Assembly: GCF_026151205.1 (NCBI RefSeq)
Contig: NC_087078.1
Location: 60,001 to 124,000 of the forward strand
Source: Bolinopsis microptera
Lineage: Eukaryota; Ctenophora; Tentaculata; Lobata; Bolinopsidae
Direction: 5' to 3'
DNA: 64,000 bases
Below, in pieces: positions 10,572-21,581 of the stretch. How positions within the stretch are numbered: the first letter of the stretch is position 1; every line of letters begins with the position of its first letter. The position numbers and the translations under genes are program-made. The notes under the pieces are model-generated. The model was given only the letters and a program-made list of their open reading frames with translations, was not told the origin of the DNA and made no database searches.

Positions 10572-11938
10572 AAATATGACTGACTTACTGACTTAAGGCG
10601 GCTTCAGCGTCCGAGTATTGATGCGCTGTCTCCATAAAACTCTATCCGCCATAAGTCCGCCCATTTCTCCAGTGTCGTTGAGACCCGTGTCAGCTCGTAG
10701 GCTATCAACATAGGTCATGGCTGGTCTCCCCCTACTCCGCACCCCATGAGTTGGTTCCCAGAGTAGCAAGCGGTTTGCGACTAGTTCTGGGTGCCGGTGG
10801 ATATGGCCTGCTAGTCGCATCCTGCGCTCTTGGATCTTCATGGTTGCTCTCGGTAGGTTGCCATAGACTTCTTTGTTGGTTTTTCGCTGCTTCCAATCCA
10901 CATTAAGTGCCATCCTTAGCATTCTAGTGTAGCAGCCATCAATGCGTTTCTTCAATTGCTCTGTCAACGTCCAGGTTTCAGAACCATAAAGAAGTATTGA
11001 CTCCACAGTAGCAACAAATAGACGGATCTTTAGTCCTCTTCTAAGGTCAGACTTCCACATCTTCTTTAGCTTGTGGCAGGCTGCCCAAGCCTTAGCTTTT
11101 CTGACCCGCAGGTCCCTCTCTGTTGTTGCTATCCAAGCTCCAAGGTAAACAAAGTCTGTCACCTTTTCCAGCTGATTTCCAGAACAGCTATTAAGACTAC
11201 TCGCCTCCTCTGTCATGTTCAGAGTCATGAACTTAGTTTTAGAGCCGTTCATGGCTAGCCCAACACTCAGTGCTGCTTTCTCAAGCCTGTCCAGGAGTAG
11301 TTTTGCCCCTTCAATGGTATCAGTGATAAGGGCAACATCATCTGCAAACTCGACGTCTGCGATCTTCTCGGCACCAATCCTTCTACTCCGTGCAGGCCTG
11401 AGGGTAAACCCAGAGTCCGAGTCATCATCGTCTATAGACACTGTCATGATATAGTCAATCACGATAATGAACAAGTACGGGGCAAGAGTGTCTCCTTGCA
11501 GTACTCCAGCCAGGATATCAAAAATTTCTGTTATACCATCGGCTGTAACTACTTTAGCCTTTGTGCTCGTATAGATACCCTCAATGAGCCGCACTATGGC
11601 TTCTGGTATGCCATATGCTTTTAATATCTTCATGAGCAAACCTCTATGCACACTATCGAACGCCTTTTTGAAATCAATGAAAACCATGGTGGCCTTAAGA
11701 TTTTTGGCTCTAGCACCCTCCATAATTCTTCGTAGAGCAAGGATGTGCGATGTTGTAGAGCGACCAGGTCTAAAGCCATTCTGGTTGTCCCTTAAAACTT
11801 CCTCAAGACTTGGCTTCATCCTGTTCAGCAACATTTTGTTCAGAGTTTTACTGACTATCGATGTCAGAGATATTCCTCTGTAGTTGTCGGTCTTAGTGAG
11901 GTCCCCTTTCTTTGGCACAGGAACAATAAAATATGAAC
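10572..11938 (-). pseudogene. 5'-truncated non-LTR retrotransposon, reverse transcriptase part (RTE/L1-like, clade uncertain)
   Basis: An uninterrupted frame from about 11938 to 10593 encodes the RT core and C-terminus: an N-terminal IVPVPKKGD with NYRGISL; motif A VFIDFKKAFDSVH; motif B GVLQGDTLAPYLF; catalytic FADD in VEFADDVALI; thumb and the LYGSETWTLT region; and a C-terminal RMRLAGHIHRH with RSRGRPAMTY. The frame meets a stop just upstream of IVPVPKKGD, exactly where similarity to element P begins (11945), so the endonuclease half was lost by 5' truncation. After the stop codon the element ends in short repeats of the form AGTCAGTAAGTCAGTCA (10572-10595), a typical LINE tail. The open frame shows a fairly young insertion. 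Confidence 0.85.
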
Positions 11939-11944
11939 CCCGAC

Positions 11945-12232
11945 ACTAGACTGTACCCTCAGGGTCGGACGCTATACTACGGAGTTTCCGGATGTAATCA
12001 TGAGCACATTTATGAGTACAGTTAATGTTCTACAAGATAAAATAAGAAAAGATAAGCAGTACGCAGCTGGCCCTCAGCGTGTGATTGGTCGGCCTAGCAT
12101 CACGTAATAGGTCAGTTTATCATGTGCACTCGATGAGCGCTTAGCTGTTTATTTTTATAGCGGAGTCTCATTTCTTTTTTTATCCCTTAATAATGGGCGG
12201 TTGCATTCTGTTCCGTTTATCATCGGAATTTG
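11945..12232 (+). repeat. Dispersed element P, copy 2 (promoter-like half)
   Basis: This shares CCCTCAGGGTCG, the GAGTTTCC and AGCACAT blocks, GTGATTGGTCGGCCTAGC and ATCACGT, and the following TTTTTATC...TTCCGTTTA order with copy 1 (2925-3265). It carries one inverted CCAAT box (12083) and a degenerate E-box. It is sandwiched between two minus-strand LINE fragments. Confidence 0.6.
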
Positions 12233-12234
12233 CT

Positions 12235-12768
12235 ATCTTGAGTTTCTGTTACGATAGTCCGGCCCTCGGAGCATACGAGACCATTTTCTCTCTTAAGAGT
12301 CTCAGCTATATTGCAGAAATAGTCATTGAAGCTATTCGCAATTTGCTGAGAATCTGTTATCTCGCTCCCATGATAGTTAATTTTGTTTATCTTAATTTTG
12401 CCTTTTTTCTTTCTGTTTAACAAGTTATTAACCATTTGCCATTGTTTTCTGCTGTCGCTAGAATATTTTGTAAAGTACGCGTTGTAATATTTGTTTTTGG
12501 CCTTATCCACGTGTTTATTCACAAATTTCTTCATTTTCTTGTACCTAATATCATTTTCAGTGGTCGGGTTTGTGAAAAAATCTTCATAAAATTTATTTTT
12601 GCGATCACATGCGCACAGTAACCATTCTTGGATCCACGGCTTTGTGTTTTTACGGCGGCCTGGTCTATTCTTTTTTGCCTTAATTGGGGAATTTCGGTCG
12701 TATAGTTCACTATATTTTTCCTCGAAAGCCTCAAATTTTTCATCTGCAGATTCATAGTTATTAACCAA
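12235..12768 (-). pseudogene. CR1-like LINE fragment: region between endonuclease and RT
   Basis: The frame encodes a segment collinear with residues just after the endonuclease of the LINE at 21188-25771. Shared patches include KPWI..WL, RKN..Y.DF, KKF..KHVDKAKN, KKQWQMVNNLLNRK and FNDYFCNIA. It ends where element P begins, so the RT catalytic domain is missing. It is separated from the upstream endonuclease frame by a frameshift or small lesion between 12768 and 12830. Confidence 0.8.
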
Positions 12769-12824
12769 GTTCCAGTCTACGGCAGAAATGTCGTTCTCGA
12801 ACTTTTTGATGCTGTCATCGTTTA

Positions 12825-14150
12825 TTACTCGAGAAGATGTTTCTGTTGTATCTTCTGATCAACCATAATTGTGACAAAAGTTGCCAAGTGGTCAGAGATT
12901 GATTCAGAAATTACTCCCGATTTTGTAACAGCGTGGCAATTATTGACGAAAATATGGTCAATGATAGTCGCACTGTGATCTGTGACTCTAGTTGGTCTTG
13001 ATATCACAGGAGCGAATCCATGCTCTGCTAGAGTGTCCACATACTTAGTAACAGAGTCTATTCTCCCGTAATCTAGTAGGTCTATGTTAGTATCACCGGC
13101 CAGTATGATATTTTTGTTTCGATGTCTTGCTAAGTTACGGAGGAAACCATTCAAGTCCCCACTTGGAGAGCGATATATATTACAGATTAACGCGTTTTTG
13201 TGCCCTTTCAAGGTAAGTTCTGCAACCAAGAATTCTCCTATCTTAGGATTATCGTGGCAACATAGAGCGCTCTTAACATTTATTTCAGATGATTCACATA
13301 GTTTTTTGTTAACATATATAACTAGTCCCCCACCACGATTTGACGCTCTGGCGGGAGTCTGAACATACGGTGGATAGAAACCGTCTAGTTCGAACTCCTC
13401 TCCCTGAAAAGGCAAACATTCCGTGTTACAATTTGTTTCATTGAAGCAGAGAACGTCATATTTTGTGTATTGATCTATATTCTCCCGAAATTCTTCAATT
13501 TTCCCATTAAGTGACCTAACGTTTAACGAGAAAACTTTTAAATCATACTCCTTCGTATTTTTGATCGCGTTCGCAGTATAATATTTGCAGTTATTTAGAA
13601 GACTAGACGTTGTTTCCCATGGATTCAAATCAGTATCAGTATCATCATGATCACCTATTTGATTTGATAGGTGGTCGCGATTAAAGGGGTTAAACCTAAT
13701 AGTGTTACTGAAATTTATCGTGTGAAGCAGTCTAATGGAGACATCATATGCTAGGAAAATTTTTCTCAAGCATTCTCTGCAGCCTGTTGAGCCAGCAAAA
13801 CATCTTTTGTGGGTTAGGTTGTCACAGTAGCAAAATTTGGTCATTTGTCTTATATTCCCAATTTTTGTGCTAGTGTGACATTTTTCTCGTTTATTGGAGA
13901 CTGGGATTTGTATAGGCCGTGATGGTGAAAGAAGCATGACGGCGCCCACTGGAAGAATTTCTGAAATGCAGCTGTAGCAAGACCATTCTCCAGTAAGTTC
14001 AGTTATGTCGCTAGGTGTTAGGTGAGCACATTTTGGGTGATATGTCGTATAACAAATACTACAAGTGATGCTTATCTTGTGTGAGACTAGGCGCTTTGTA
14101 CAGGCCTTACAGCTATTTTTACTACTTCGGATAACTACAATTTTTTAGCT
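12825..14150 (-). pseudogene. CR1-like LINE fragment: PHD-like finger plus APE endonuclease
   Basis: An open frame runs from about 14148. Residues encoded at about 14115-13970 form a PHD-type finger: CKAC, then CSICYTTYHPKC, then CYSC. The endonuclease follows: FSLNVRSL (Asn), CFNETNC (Glu), NRGGGLVIYV, CNIYRSP, LAGDTNIDLL (Asp; the usual Asn is at D-T-N), RPTRVTDHSATIIDHIF and SISDHLATF (His). No ATG precedes the finger. It is collinear with the LINE at 21188 but clearly diverged, so it is a separate family member. Together with 12235-12768 it is one dead element lacking its RT and 3' end. Confidence 0.85.
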
Positions 14151-14194
14151 GTAAATGATACTCTTGTTTGAATATAGAAATAGGTTTGCTACTG

Positions 14195-14640
14195 TTATAA
14201 TATAATAAAGTACCTTGGTGACCGAGGCGTCTTTCTGTTCTGCCTGTATCACTTGCGTTCTCTTCCGTTTAATATAATCTGCGCTTTAAACTCTGATTTA
14301 ATTTATTTTATCCCATCCGTTTATAGAAAAACAACATGGATGTCTGCTATTTTTTGTCTTTTTGCCTTTTATTTTTCTAAATTATGTCTTGTTTCAGTTT
14401 TAAGTTCAGTTTTAAGTTCCATTTTTTGCATTTATAGTAAGTTTTCAGTTCTGCAAGTCTTTTAAGTAGACTTATCAGGTCTTTATGATGTTCTTAGTAA
14501 CTACTTTGGATTTGTGTAAAGTTTGATAATAAATTATGTCTTGCAGGATCATGTCATCCAAGTCATCAAACCTCCAGCTGAAGAACTGTCTCCACTGCAG
14601 CTTACCTACTCAACTGCTATCATAAGGTAAGGTTTTCTAC
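14195..14640 (+). repeat. Dispersed element P, copy 3, with intact exon-like core
   Basis: Matches copy 1 from GAGGCGTCT through TTTAATTTATTTTATCCC and ACATGGATGTCTGCTA, then a T-rich stretch, CTAAATTATGTCTTG, and the acceptor TTGCAG. The exon-like core is 14547-14626, followed by the donor GTAAGG. The core holds an ATG (14551) and 24 codons (MSSKSSNLQLKNCLHCSLPT...) ending in TAA four bases before the donor. This looks like a 5'UTR or first-exon module carried by a mobile or duplicated segment. Confidence 0.6.
14547..14626 (+). other. Exon-like core of element P (AG acceptor, GTAAGG donor)
   Basis: An 80-bp segment bounded by CTTGCAG and AAG|GTAAGG. A homologous 79-bp segment, with the same flanking splice signals, sits at 16009-16087 at the head of the 548-bp repeat array, and partial versions occur in every 548-bp unit. 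Conservation of both splice sites while the interior drifts suggests a real, spliced exon. Confidence 0.5.
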
Positions 14641-14756
14641 CGAACGATTTTTATATCCTTAAACACAAAAGAAATCTCCAAATTTGAGATATCACTTCAA
14701 ACACAAGAAAATAGTGCTGTCGGACAGATGTCGCTGTCGGACAGATGTCGTGTTAC

Positions 14757-15975
14757 CTATTTTGACGAGCTGATCACCCTGCACCCTTTGAACTCCCTCG
14801 ATTTACTTGAGCTGGAGGTCTGGTTCACAAGTTTTAATCCGACAATTCAGTGCTCGTTCAGCCGGTGAGTTATGTCCAATTTAAGGATAAGACTGGATCT
14901 GGACGAGTCATTTTAGGGCCTACCAAATAATTTTCACCAGTATTTTGACGAGCTGAACATCTTGCATCCTTTGAACATCCTCGATTTGCTTGAATCTCAA
15001 AAATGGCGAGCTGGAGGTCAGATTCACAAGTTTTAATCCGACAATTCAGTGCTCGTTCAGCTAGTGAGTTATATCCAATTTAACTTTAAGGATAAGACTG
15101 GATCTGGACGAGTCATTTTAGGGCCTACCAAATAATTTTCACCAGTATTTTGACGAGCTGAACATCCTGCATTCTTTGAACATCCTCGATTTGCTTGAAT
15201 CTCAAAAATGGCGAGCTGGAGGTCAGATTCACAAGTTTTAATCCGACAATTCAGTGCTCGTTCAGCTGGTGAGTTATGTCCAATTTAAGGATAAGACTGG
15301 ATCTGGACGAGTCATTTTAGGGCCTACCAAATAATTTTCACCAGTATTTTGACGAGCTGAACATCTTGCATCCTTTGAACATCCTCGATTTGCTTGAATC
15401 TCAAAAATGGCGAGCTGGAGGTCAGATGCACAAGTTTTAATCCGACAATTCAGTGCTCGTTCAGCTAGTGAGTTATATCCAATTTAACTTTAAGGATAAG
15501 ACTGGATCTGGACGAGTCATTTTAGGGCCTACCAAATAATTTTCACCAGTATTTTGACGAGCTGAACATCTTGCATCCTTTGAACATCCTCGATTTGCTT
15601 GAATCTCAAAAATGGCGAGCTGGAGGTCAGATGCACAAGTTTTAATCCGACAATTCAGTGCTCGTTCAGCTAGTGAGTTATATCCAATTTAACTTTAAGG
15701 ATAAGACTGGATCTGGACGAGTCATTTTAGGGCCTACCAAATAATTTTCACCAGTATTTTGACGAGCTGAACATCCTGCATTCTTTGAACATCCTCGATT
15801 TGCTCGAATCTCAAAAATAGCGAGCTGGAGGTCAGATTCACAAGTTTTAATCAGACAATTCAGTGCTCGATCAGCTGGTGAGTTATATCCAATTTAAGGA
15901 TAAGACTGGATCTGGACGAGTCATTTTAGGGCCTACCAAATAATTATCACCAGTATTTTCACGAGCTGAACATCC
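14757..15975 (+). repeat. Tandem repeat of about 198-206 bp, six copies
   Basis: The unit runs from TATTTTGACGAGCTGAACATC through GATTTGCTTGAATCTC, GGCGAGCTGGAGGTC, CCGACAATTCAGTGCTC and GGATCTGGACGAGTC to TAATTTTCACCAG. Starts lie near 14757, 14939, 15146, 15344, 15550, 15755 and 15953. Two length classes differ by an AACTTTA insertion near TCCAATTTAA. No coding frame is supported. Confidence 0.9.
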
Positions 15976-16190
15976 TTGCCTTTTATTTTTCTAAATTATG
16001 TCTTGCAGGATCATATCATCCAAGTCGTCAAGCATCCAGCTGAGGAACTATCTTTACTGCAGCAGACTATCATCGCATCGTAAAAAGGTAAGGTTTGTTA
16101 GTTTAACTGTGCTTAATGCTTATTATAAGTTTTACTGTCCCGTACCCTGTCCCGTCTTGTCCTGCCCAGAAAACCTTACTGGCCAGGGCC

Positions 16191-16279
16191 TTACTTCAAA
16201 AGTAAAAGAGAAAGCGACTTCTGGTTTCTTTGCGAATTATTCGCCTTGTAAAAATAACGTTTCACCCCCAGGGGGGAAA
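16191..16279 (+). other. Three consecutive hairpins in the 548-bp unit
   Basis: In copy 1: TTACTTCAAAAGTAA (16191-16205), GCGAATTATTCGC (16232-16244) and TTTCACCCCCAGGGGGGAAA (16260-16279). Later units keep the first two, including a GCGAATTTTTCGC version that preserves the stem, and a shortened third stem. Upstream, GTAAGGTTT at the donor can pair with AAACCTTAC about 85 bases downstream. This is suggestive of RNA structure but not proof. Confidence 0.5.
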
Positions 16280-18840
16280 TTTAAGACAATGTAGATTTTG
16301 AGTTATCTTGAAATATCCAGAAAAGTTTCATTTTGGGCCGATAAAAAGTTTGCAACTTTAACTTAGCATATTTCTGTACTCTGATTGGCGGAATCGTGCT
16401 AGCTGCTTGGACATTGGAATGCGCCATGCATGCAAATCAAGCTTAATGTCGCGCGTGAGCTCGAGCTGTCTGTTTAAATTAAACCACCTCTAGTAATACC
16501 GCCAGCCATTAAGTTTTACTGGGTTCGTTGTCCCGTGGTGTGGTATGATTACCCGTCCCTTGATTTTTCCTTCGTCAACCATCCAGCTGAGGAACTATCT
16601 TTACTGCAGCAGACTATCATCGCATCGTAAAAAGGTAAGGTTTGTTAGTTTAACTGTGCTTAATGCTTATTATAAGTTTTACTGTCCCGTACCCTGTCCC
16701 GTCTTGTCCTGCCCAGAAAACCTTACTGGCCAGGGCCTTACTTCAAAAGTAAAAGAGATAGCGACTTCTGGTTTATTTGCGAATTATTCGCCTTGTAAAA
16801 ATAGTGTTTCACCCCCAGGAGGGAAATTTAAGACAATGTAGATTTTGAGTTATCTTAAAATATCCAGAAAAGTTTCATTTTGGGCCGATAAAAAGTTTGC
16901 AACTTTAACTTAGCATATTTCTGTACTCTGATTGGCGGAATCGTGCTAGCTGCTTGGACATTGGAATGCGCCATGCATGCAAATCAAGCTTAATGTCGCG
17001 CGTGAGCTAGAGCTGTCTGTTTAAATTAAACCACCTCTTGTAATACCGCCAGCCATTAAGTTTTACTGGGTTCTTTGTCCCGTGGTGTGGTATGATTGCC
17101 CCGTCCCTTGATTTTTTCTTCGTCAACCATCCAGCTGAGGAACTATCTTTACTGCAGCAGACTATCATTGCATCGTAAAAAGGTAAGGTTTGTTAGTTTA
17201 ACTGTGCTTAATGCTTATTATAAGTTTTACTGTCCCGTACCCTGTCCCGTCTTGTCCTGCCCAGAAAACCTTACTGGCCAGGGCGTTACTTCAAAAGTAA
17301 AAGAGATAGCGACTTCTGGTTTCTTTGCGAATTATTCGCCTTGTAAAAATAGTGTTTCACCCCCAGGAGGGAAATTTAAGACAATTTAGATTTTGAGTTA
17401 TCTTAAAATATCCAGAAAAGTTTCATTTTGGGCCGATAAAAAGTTTGCAACTTTAACTTAGCATATTTCTGTACTCTGATTGGCGGAATCGTGCTAGCTG
17501 CTTGGACATTGGAATGCGCCATGCATGCAAATCAAGCTTAATGTCGCGCGTGAGCTCGAGCTGTCTGTTTAAATTAAACCACCTCTAGTAATACCGCCAG
17601 CCATTAAGTTTTACTGGGTTCGTTGTCCCGTGGTGTGGTATGATTGCCCCGTCCCTTGATTTTTCCTTCGTTAACCATCCAGCTGAGGAACTATCTTTAC
17701 TGCAGCAGACTATCATCGCATCGTAAAAAGGTAAGGTTTGTTAGTTTAACTGTGCTTAATGCTTATTATAAGTTTTACTGTCCCGTACCCTGTCCCGTCT
17801 TGTCATGCCCAGAAAACCTTACTGGCCAGGGCCTTACTTCAAAAGTAAAAGAGATAGCGACTTCTGGTTTCTTTGCGAATTTTTCGCCTTGTAAAAATAG
17901 TGTTTCACCCCCAGGAGGGAAATTTAAGACAATGTAGATTTTGAGTTATCTTAAAATATCCAGAAAAGTTTCATTTTGGGCCGATAAAAAGTTTGCAACT
18001 TTAACTTAGCATATTTCTGTACTCTGATTGGCGGAATCGTGCTAGCTGCTTGGACATTGGAATGCGCCATGCATGCAAATCAAGCTTAATGTCGCGCGTG
18101 AGCTCGAGCTGTCTGTTTAAATTAAACCACCTCTAGTAATACCGCCAGCCATTAAGTTTTACTGGGTTCGTTGTCCCGTGGTGTGGTATGATTGCCCCGT
18201 CCCTTGATTTTTCCTTCGTCAACCACCCAGCTGAGGAACTATCTTTACTGCAGCAGACTATCATCGCATCGTAAAAAGGTAAGGTTTGTTAGTTTAACTG
18301 TGCTTAATGCTTATTATAAGTTTTACTGTCCCGTACCCTGTCCCGTCTTGTCATGCCCAGAAAACCTTACTGGCCAGGGCCTTACTTCAAAAGTAAAAGA
18401 GATAGCGACTTCTGGTTTCTTTGCGAATTTTTCGCCTTGTAAAAATAGTGTTTTACCCCCAGGAGGGAAATTTAAGACAATGTAGATTTTGAGTTATCTT
18501 AAAATATCCAGAAAAGTTTCATTTTGGGCTGATAAAAAGTTTGCAACTTTAACTTAGCATATTTCTGTACTCTGATTGGCGGAATCGTGCTAGCTGCTTG
18601 GACATTAGAATGCGCCATGCATGCAAATCAAGCTTAATGTCGCGCGTGAGCTCGAGCTGTCTGTTTAAATTAAACCACCTCTTGTAATACCGCCAGCCAT
18701 TAAGTTTTACTGGGTTCGTTGTCCCGTGGTGTGGTATGATTGCCCCGTCCCTTGATTTTTCCTTCGTTAACCATCCAGCTGAGGAACTATCTTTACTGCA
18801 GCAGACTATCATCGCATCGTAAAAAGGTAAGGTTTGTTAG

Positions 18841-20153
18841 TCACAGTTCAGTAATAGCTTCACAGTTCAGTAATAGCACATTCACATTTGCTGCTGATTT
18901 GTTGCTCTCTTATCGCAAGGCTTATCTCTACTGTTATCACGACACCGCTCAGCCTGTCGCTCGTCTTGTATTGTGTAATCATGGAAAAGATGGACTTGGA
19001 AAGTATTAACTACAGGTGGGATGAGATTTATTCTTGGAGCAAAGAGCAGTTGCGGAACTTTGGCAAACCGTACGGAAAGATGACGGACATAGCAGATCCG
19101 AAGTTTGCGAAATCAGTGAATAAGCCAGAACTTGTTGGCATTTGTAGTCGGTCTTATGAGTACATTGGCTATTTAATGGAAACTGTGGAGTCGTACCGAA
19201 ATTGCTGCACAACTCTTCAGGCAAAGTTGATTCAGAACCAGGAAACTCTCATCAGCGTTCAGCAGGAGCTCTCTCAGTGTCAGTCCGAGAAACTGGAATC
19301 TATGAAGAAAATCGTGGAAACCTCAGTCGCTGATTCAGTTAAAGAGGAGATTAAGACTTACAGCGCAATTGTCAGCAATTCACAGACGGTAACTGCCCCA
19401 GTTATCTGCCCAGAAGCCCTAAAAAATGTTGTGAAGACCGTAGTCGCAGAAGAGGACCGTAGTCGAAATCTTCTTGTTTTCGGTTTGCCGGAGGAGGAGC
19501 AGGAAGAGTTAGAGGTAAGAATCGGCGAGGTTTTAGAGGAAATAGGGCAGAAACCGAAGATGGAAGTAGAGCGACTCGGCAAGAAGAAAACTTCTACCTG
19601 TACTCGCCCAGTGAAAGTCTGCCTGACCAGCTCCTTGATCGTACATCAAATCTTAGCAAACGCTCGGAAATTGCGACAATCAGCCAAGTTTAAGACTGTG
19701 TTTTTGAGCCCTGACAGATCACTGGAGCAGCGGGAAGCCCGAAAGGAGCTGATTGCCAGCATGAGAGCTAAAGCTTTAGCGGAGCCGGACAAAAAGTTTT
19801 ACATTAAGGAGGGACAGATATTCAGCTGTAGTCGCAATTGAGTGTATTTATCAGTACATGTGTGATAATGCTTGTTTTTCAGTGTGAGTGAAGTTTTAGT
19901 TAGTGCTAAGCGGGTGCCTATTAGGCTTTTAACTTTCTATACAGGACTGGATAGTCTTCAGACTGTTTTAAAGCTTATTTTTAGTGCAAGAGTTGGTTGC
20001 TAGGCATTGCATTTATCTAAGCAGCGCCTGTATTCAATAATTAATGAAATCTTATTAGCGGATTTAGGTATATAATTATTGTATATATTATTGTATGTAT
20101 AAATTCTTGAGTAAACATTAACCAGTAAACAAAGCTGGTTCCCAATCAATCAG
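18841..20153 (+). mobile_element. ORF1-only non-autonomous LINE (half-LINE) inserted in the 548-bp array
   Basis: A 1,313-bp insertion splits the unit between GTTTGTTAG and TTTAACTGTG without an obvious target duplication. It starts with a duplicated TCACAGTTCAGTAATAGC-like motif, carries one ORF1-type protein and ends with TTGAGTAAACATT, then a small ACCAG/CTGGT hairpin and TCCCAATCAATCAG. The 3' end resembles that of the LINE at 25718-25760 (TTGAGTAAACATTGG...GGTCCCCAAC). No endonuclease or RT sequence is present. Confidence 0.8.
18981..19841 (+). CDS. LINE ORF1 protein (coiled coil plus RRM-like nucleic-acid-binding domain)
   Basis: 286 codons from ATG at 18981 (context TAATCATGGAAAAG; an in-frame upstream ATG at 18888 precedes hydrophobic, unlikely residues). 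The N-terminal half is helical with a coiled-coil stretch (LIQNQETLISVQQELSQCQ, residues about 80-100). The C-terminal half has the ORF1 fold signature of CR1/L2-type LINEs: RSRNLLVFGLPEE, VERLGKK, TRPVKVCL, ARKLRQSAKFKTVFLSPD, EQREARKELI and KFYIKEGQIF. The protein presumably binds LINE RNA as a chaperone. The frame is intact, so it could be made and mobilised in trans with the related LINE at 21188. Confidence 0.8.
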   Translation: MEKMDLESINYRWDEIYSWSKEQLRNFGKPYGKMTDIADPKFAKSVNKPELVGICSRSYEYIGYLMETVESYRNCCTTLQAKLIQNQETLISVQQELSQCQSEKLESMKKIVETSVADSVKEEIKTYSAIVSNSQTVTAPVICPEALKNVVKTVVAEEDRSRNLLVFGLPEEEQEELEVRIGEVLEEIGQKPKMEVERLGKKKTSTCTRPVKVCLTSSLIVHQILANARKLRQSAKFKTVFLSPDRSLEQREARKELIASMRAKALAEPDKKFYIKEGQIFSCSRN

Positions 20154-21581
20154 TTTAACTGTGCTTAATGCTTATTATAAGTTTTACTGTCCCGTACCCT
20201 GTCCCGTCTTGTCATGCCCAGAAAACCTTACTGGCCAGGGCCTTACTTCAAAAGTAAAAGAGATAGCGACTTCTGGTTTCTTTGCGAATTTTTCGCCTTG
20301 TAAAAATAGTGTTTCACCCCCAGGAGGGAAATTTAAGACAATGTAGATTTTGAGTTATCTTAAAATATCCAGAAAAGTTTCATTTTGGGCCGATAAAAAG
20401 TTTGCAACTTTAACTTAGCATATTTCTGTACTCTGATTGGCGGAATCGTGCTAGCTGCTTGGACATTGGAATGCGCCATGCATGCAAATCAAGCTTAATG
20501 TCGCGCGTGAGCTCGAGCTGTCTGTTTAAATTAAACCACCTCTAGTAATACCGCCAGCCATTAAGTTTTACTGGGTTCGTTGTCCCGTGGTGTGGTATGA
20601 TTGCCCCGTCCCTTGATTTTTCCTTCGTCAACCATCCAGCTGAGGAACTATCTTTACTGCAGCAGACTATCATCGCATCGTAAAAAGGTAAGGTTTGTTA
20701 GTTTAACTGTGCTTAATGCTTATTATAAGTTTTACTGTCCCGTACCCTGTCCCGTCTTGTCATGCCCAGAAAACCTTACTGGCCAGGGCCTTACTTCAAA
20801 AGTAAAAGAGATAGCGACTTCTGGTTTCTTTGCGAATTTTTCGCCTTGTAAAAATAGTGTTTCACCCCCAGGAGGGAAATTTAAGACAATGTAGATTTTG
20901 AGTTATCTTAAAATATCCAGAAAAGTTTCATTTTGGGCCGATAAAAAGTTTGCAACTTTAACTTAGCATATTTCTGTACTCTGATTGGCGGAATCGTGCT
21001 AGCTGCTTGGACATTAGAATGCGCCATGCATGCAAATCAAGCTTAATGTCGTGCGTGAGCTCGAGCTGTCTGTTTAAATTAAACCACCTCTAGTAATACC
21101 GCCAGCCATTAAGTTTTACTGGGTTCGTTGTCCCGTGGTGTGGTATGATTGCCCCGTCCCTTGATTTTTCCTTCGTCAACCATCCAGCATCAAGCACGTT
21201 TCCTCAGTCAAAGTTCAGTGCAACAGTATTTTCGAAAACTTCACAAACAACTAAATAGCAAAAATCACCACACAAAACTACACAATTTCACACAACAACA
21301 TACAAAATCACAACGTTTTAATATACACTCTAGGTAAAGTCATATTATCATACTGATAAGCCCGAGAATCGAGATAAGGGCACTATATTGTAACATCTAA
21401 TTTAGCGAATATTTTTAACAAATAAGTAGATAAGACTCAGATCACGATTCTGTAGCATACAGGACCTCCGGTTCTCGTGAAAGAATCTGATTTGCACTAG
21501 TATAGATATATTTTACGTTATTTATAAATTTATACATTTTTTATTCTCTAATTCTTCCACAAGCATAAGAGTTAATTTAAA

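Larger units (their letters stand above)
15976..21187 (+). repeat. 548-bp tandem repeat array (about 8 units), twice interrupted
   Basis: The first unit begins with the conserved TTTTATTTTTCTAAATTATG, the CTTGCAG acceptor and the exon-like core (16009-16087). Later cores lie near 16580, 17130, 17678, 18226, 18774, 20635 and 21183. Each core is followed by the donor AAAAAG|GTAAGGTTTG, then GTCCCGTACCCTGTCCCG, three small hairpins, a CTCTGATTGGCGG CCAAT box, an ATGCAAAT octamer and a CCCGTGGTGTGGTATG segment. Unit 6 is split by an ORF1-only LINE and unit 8 by a full LINE; the rest of unit 8 is at 25772-25905. The repeated 97-codon frames (PRPLIFPSSTIQLRN...) are not supported as proteins. Confidence 0.93.

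Noticed and set aside
16545-20894. Repeated 97-codon frames in the 548-bp units
   Set aside because: They cross the exon-like donor and hairpins, have no recognised domain, and their conservation is explained by recent tandem duplication.
15976-21187. Tandem spliced-leader RNA genes
   Set aside because: A donor, tandem arrangement and hairpins are present, but there is no clear Sm site, defined transcription start or discrete short exon; kept only as a speculative finding.
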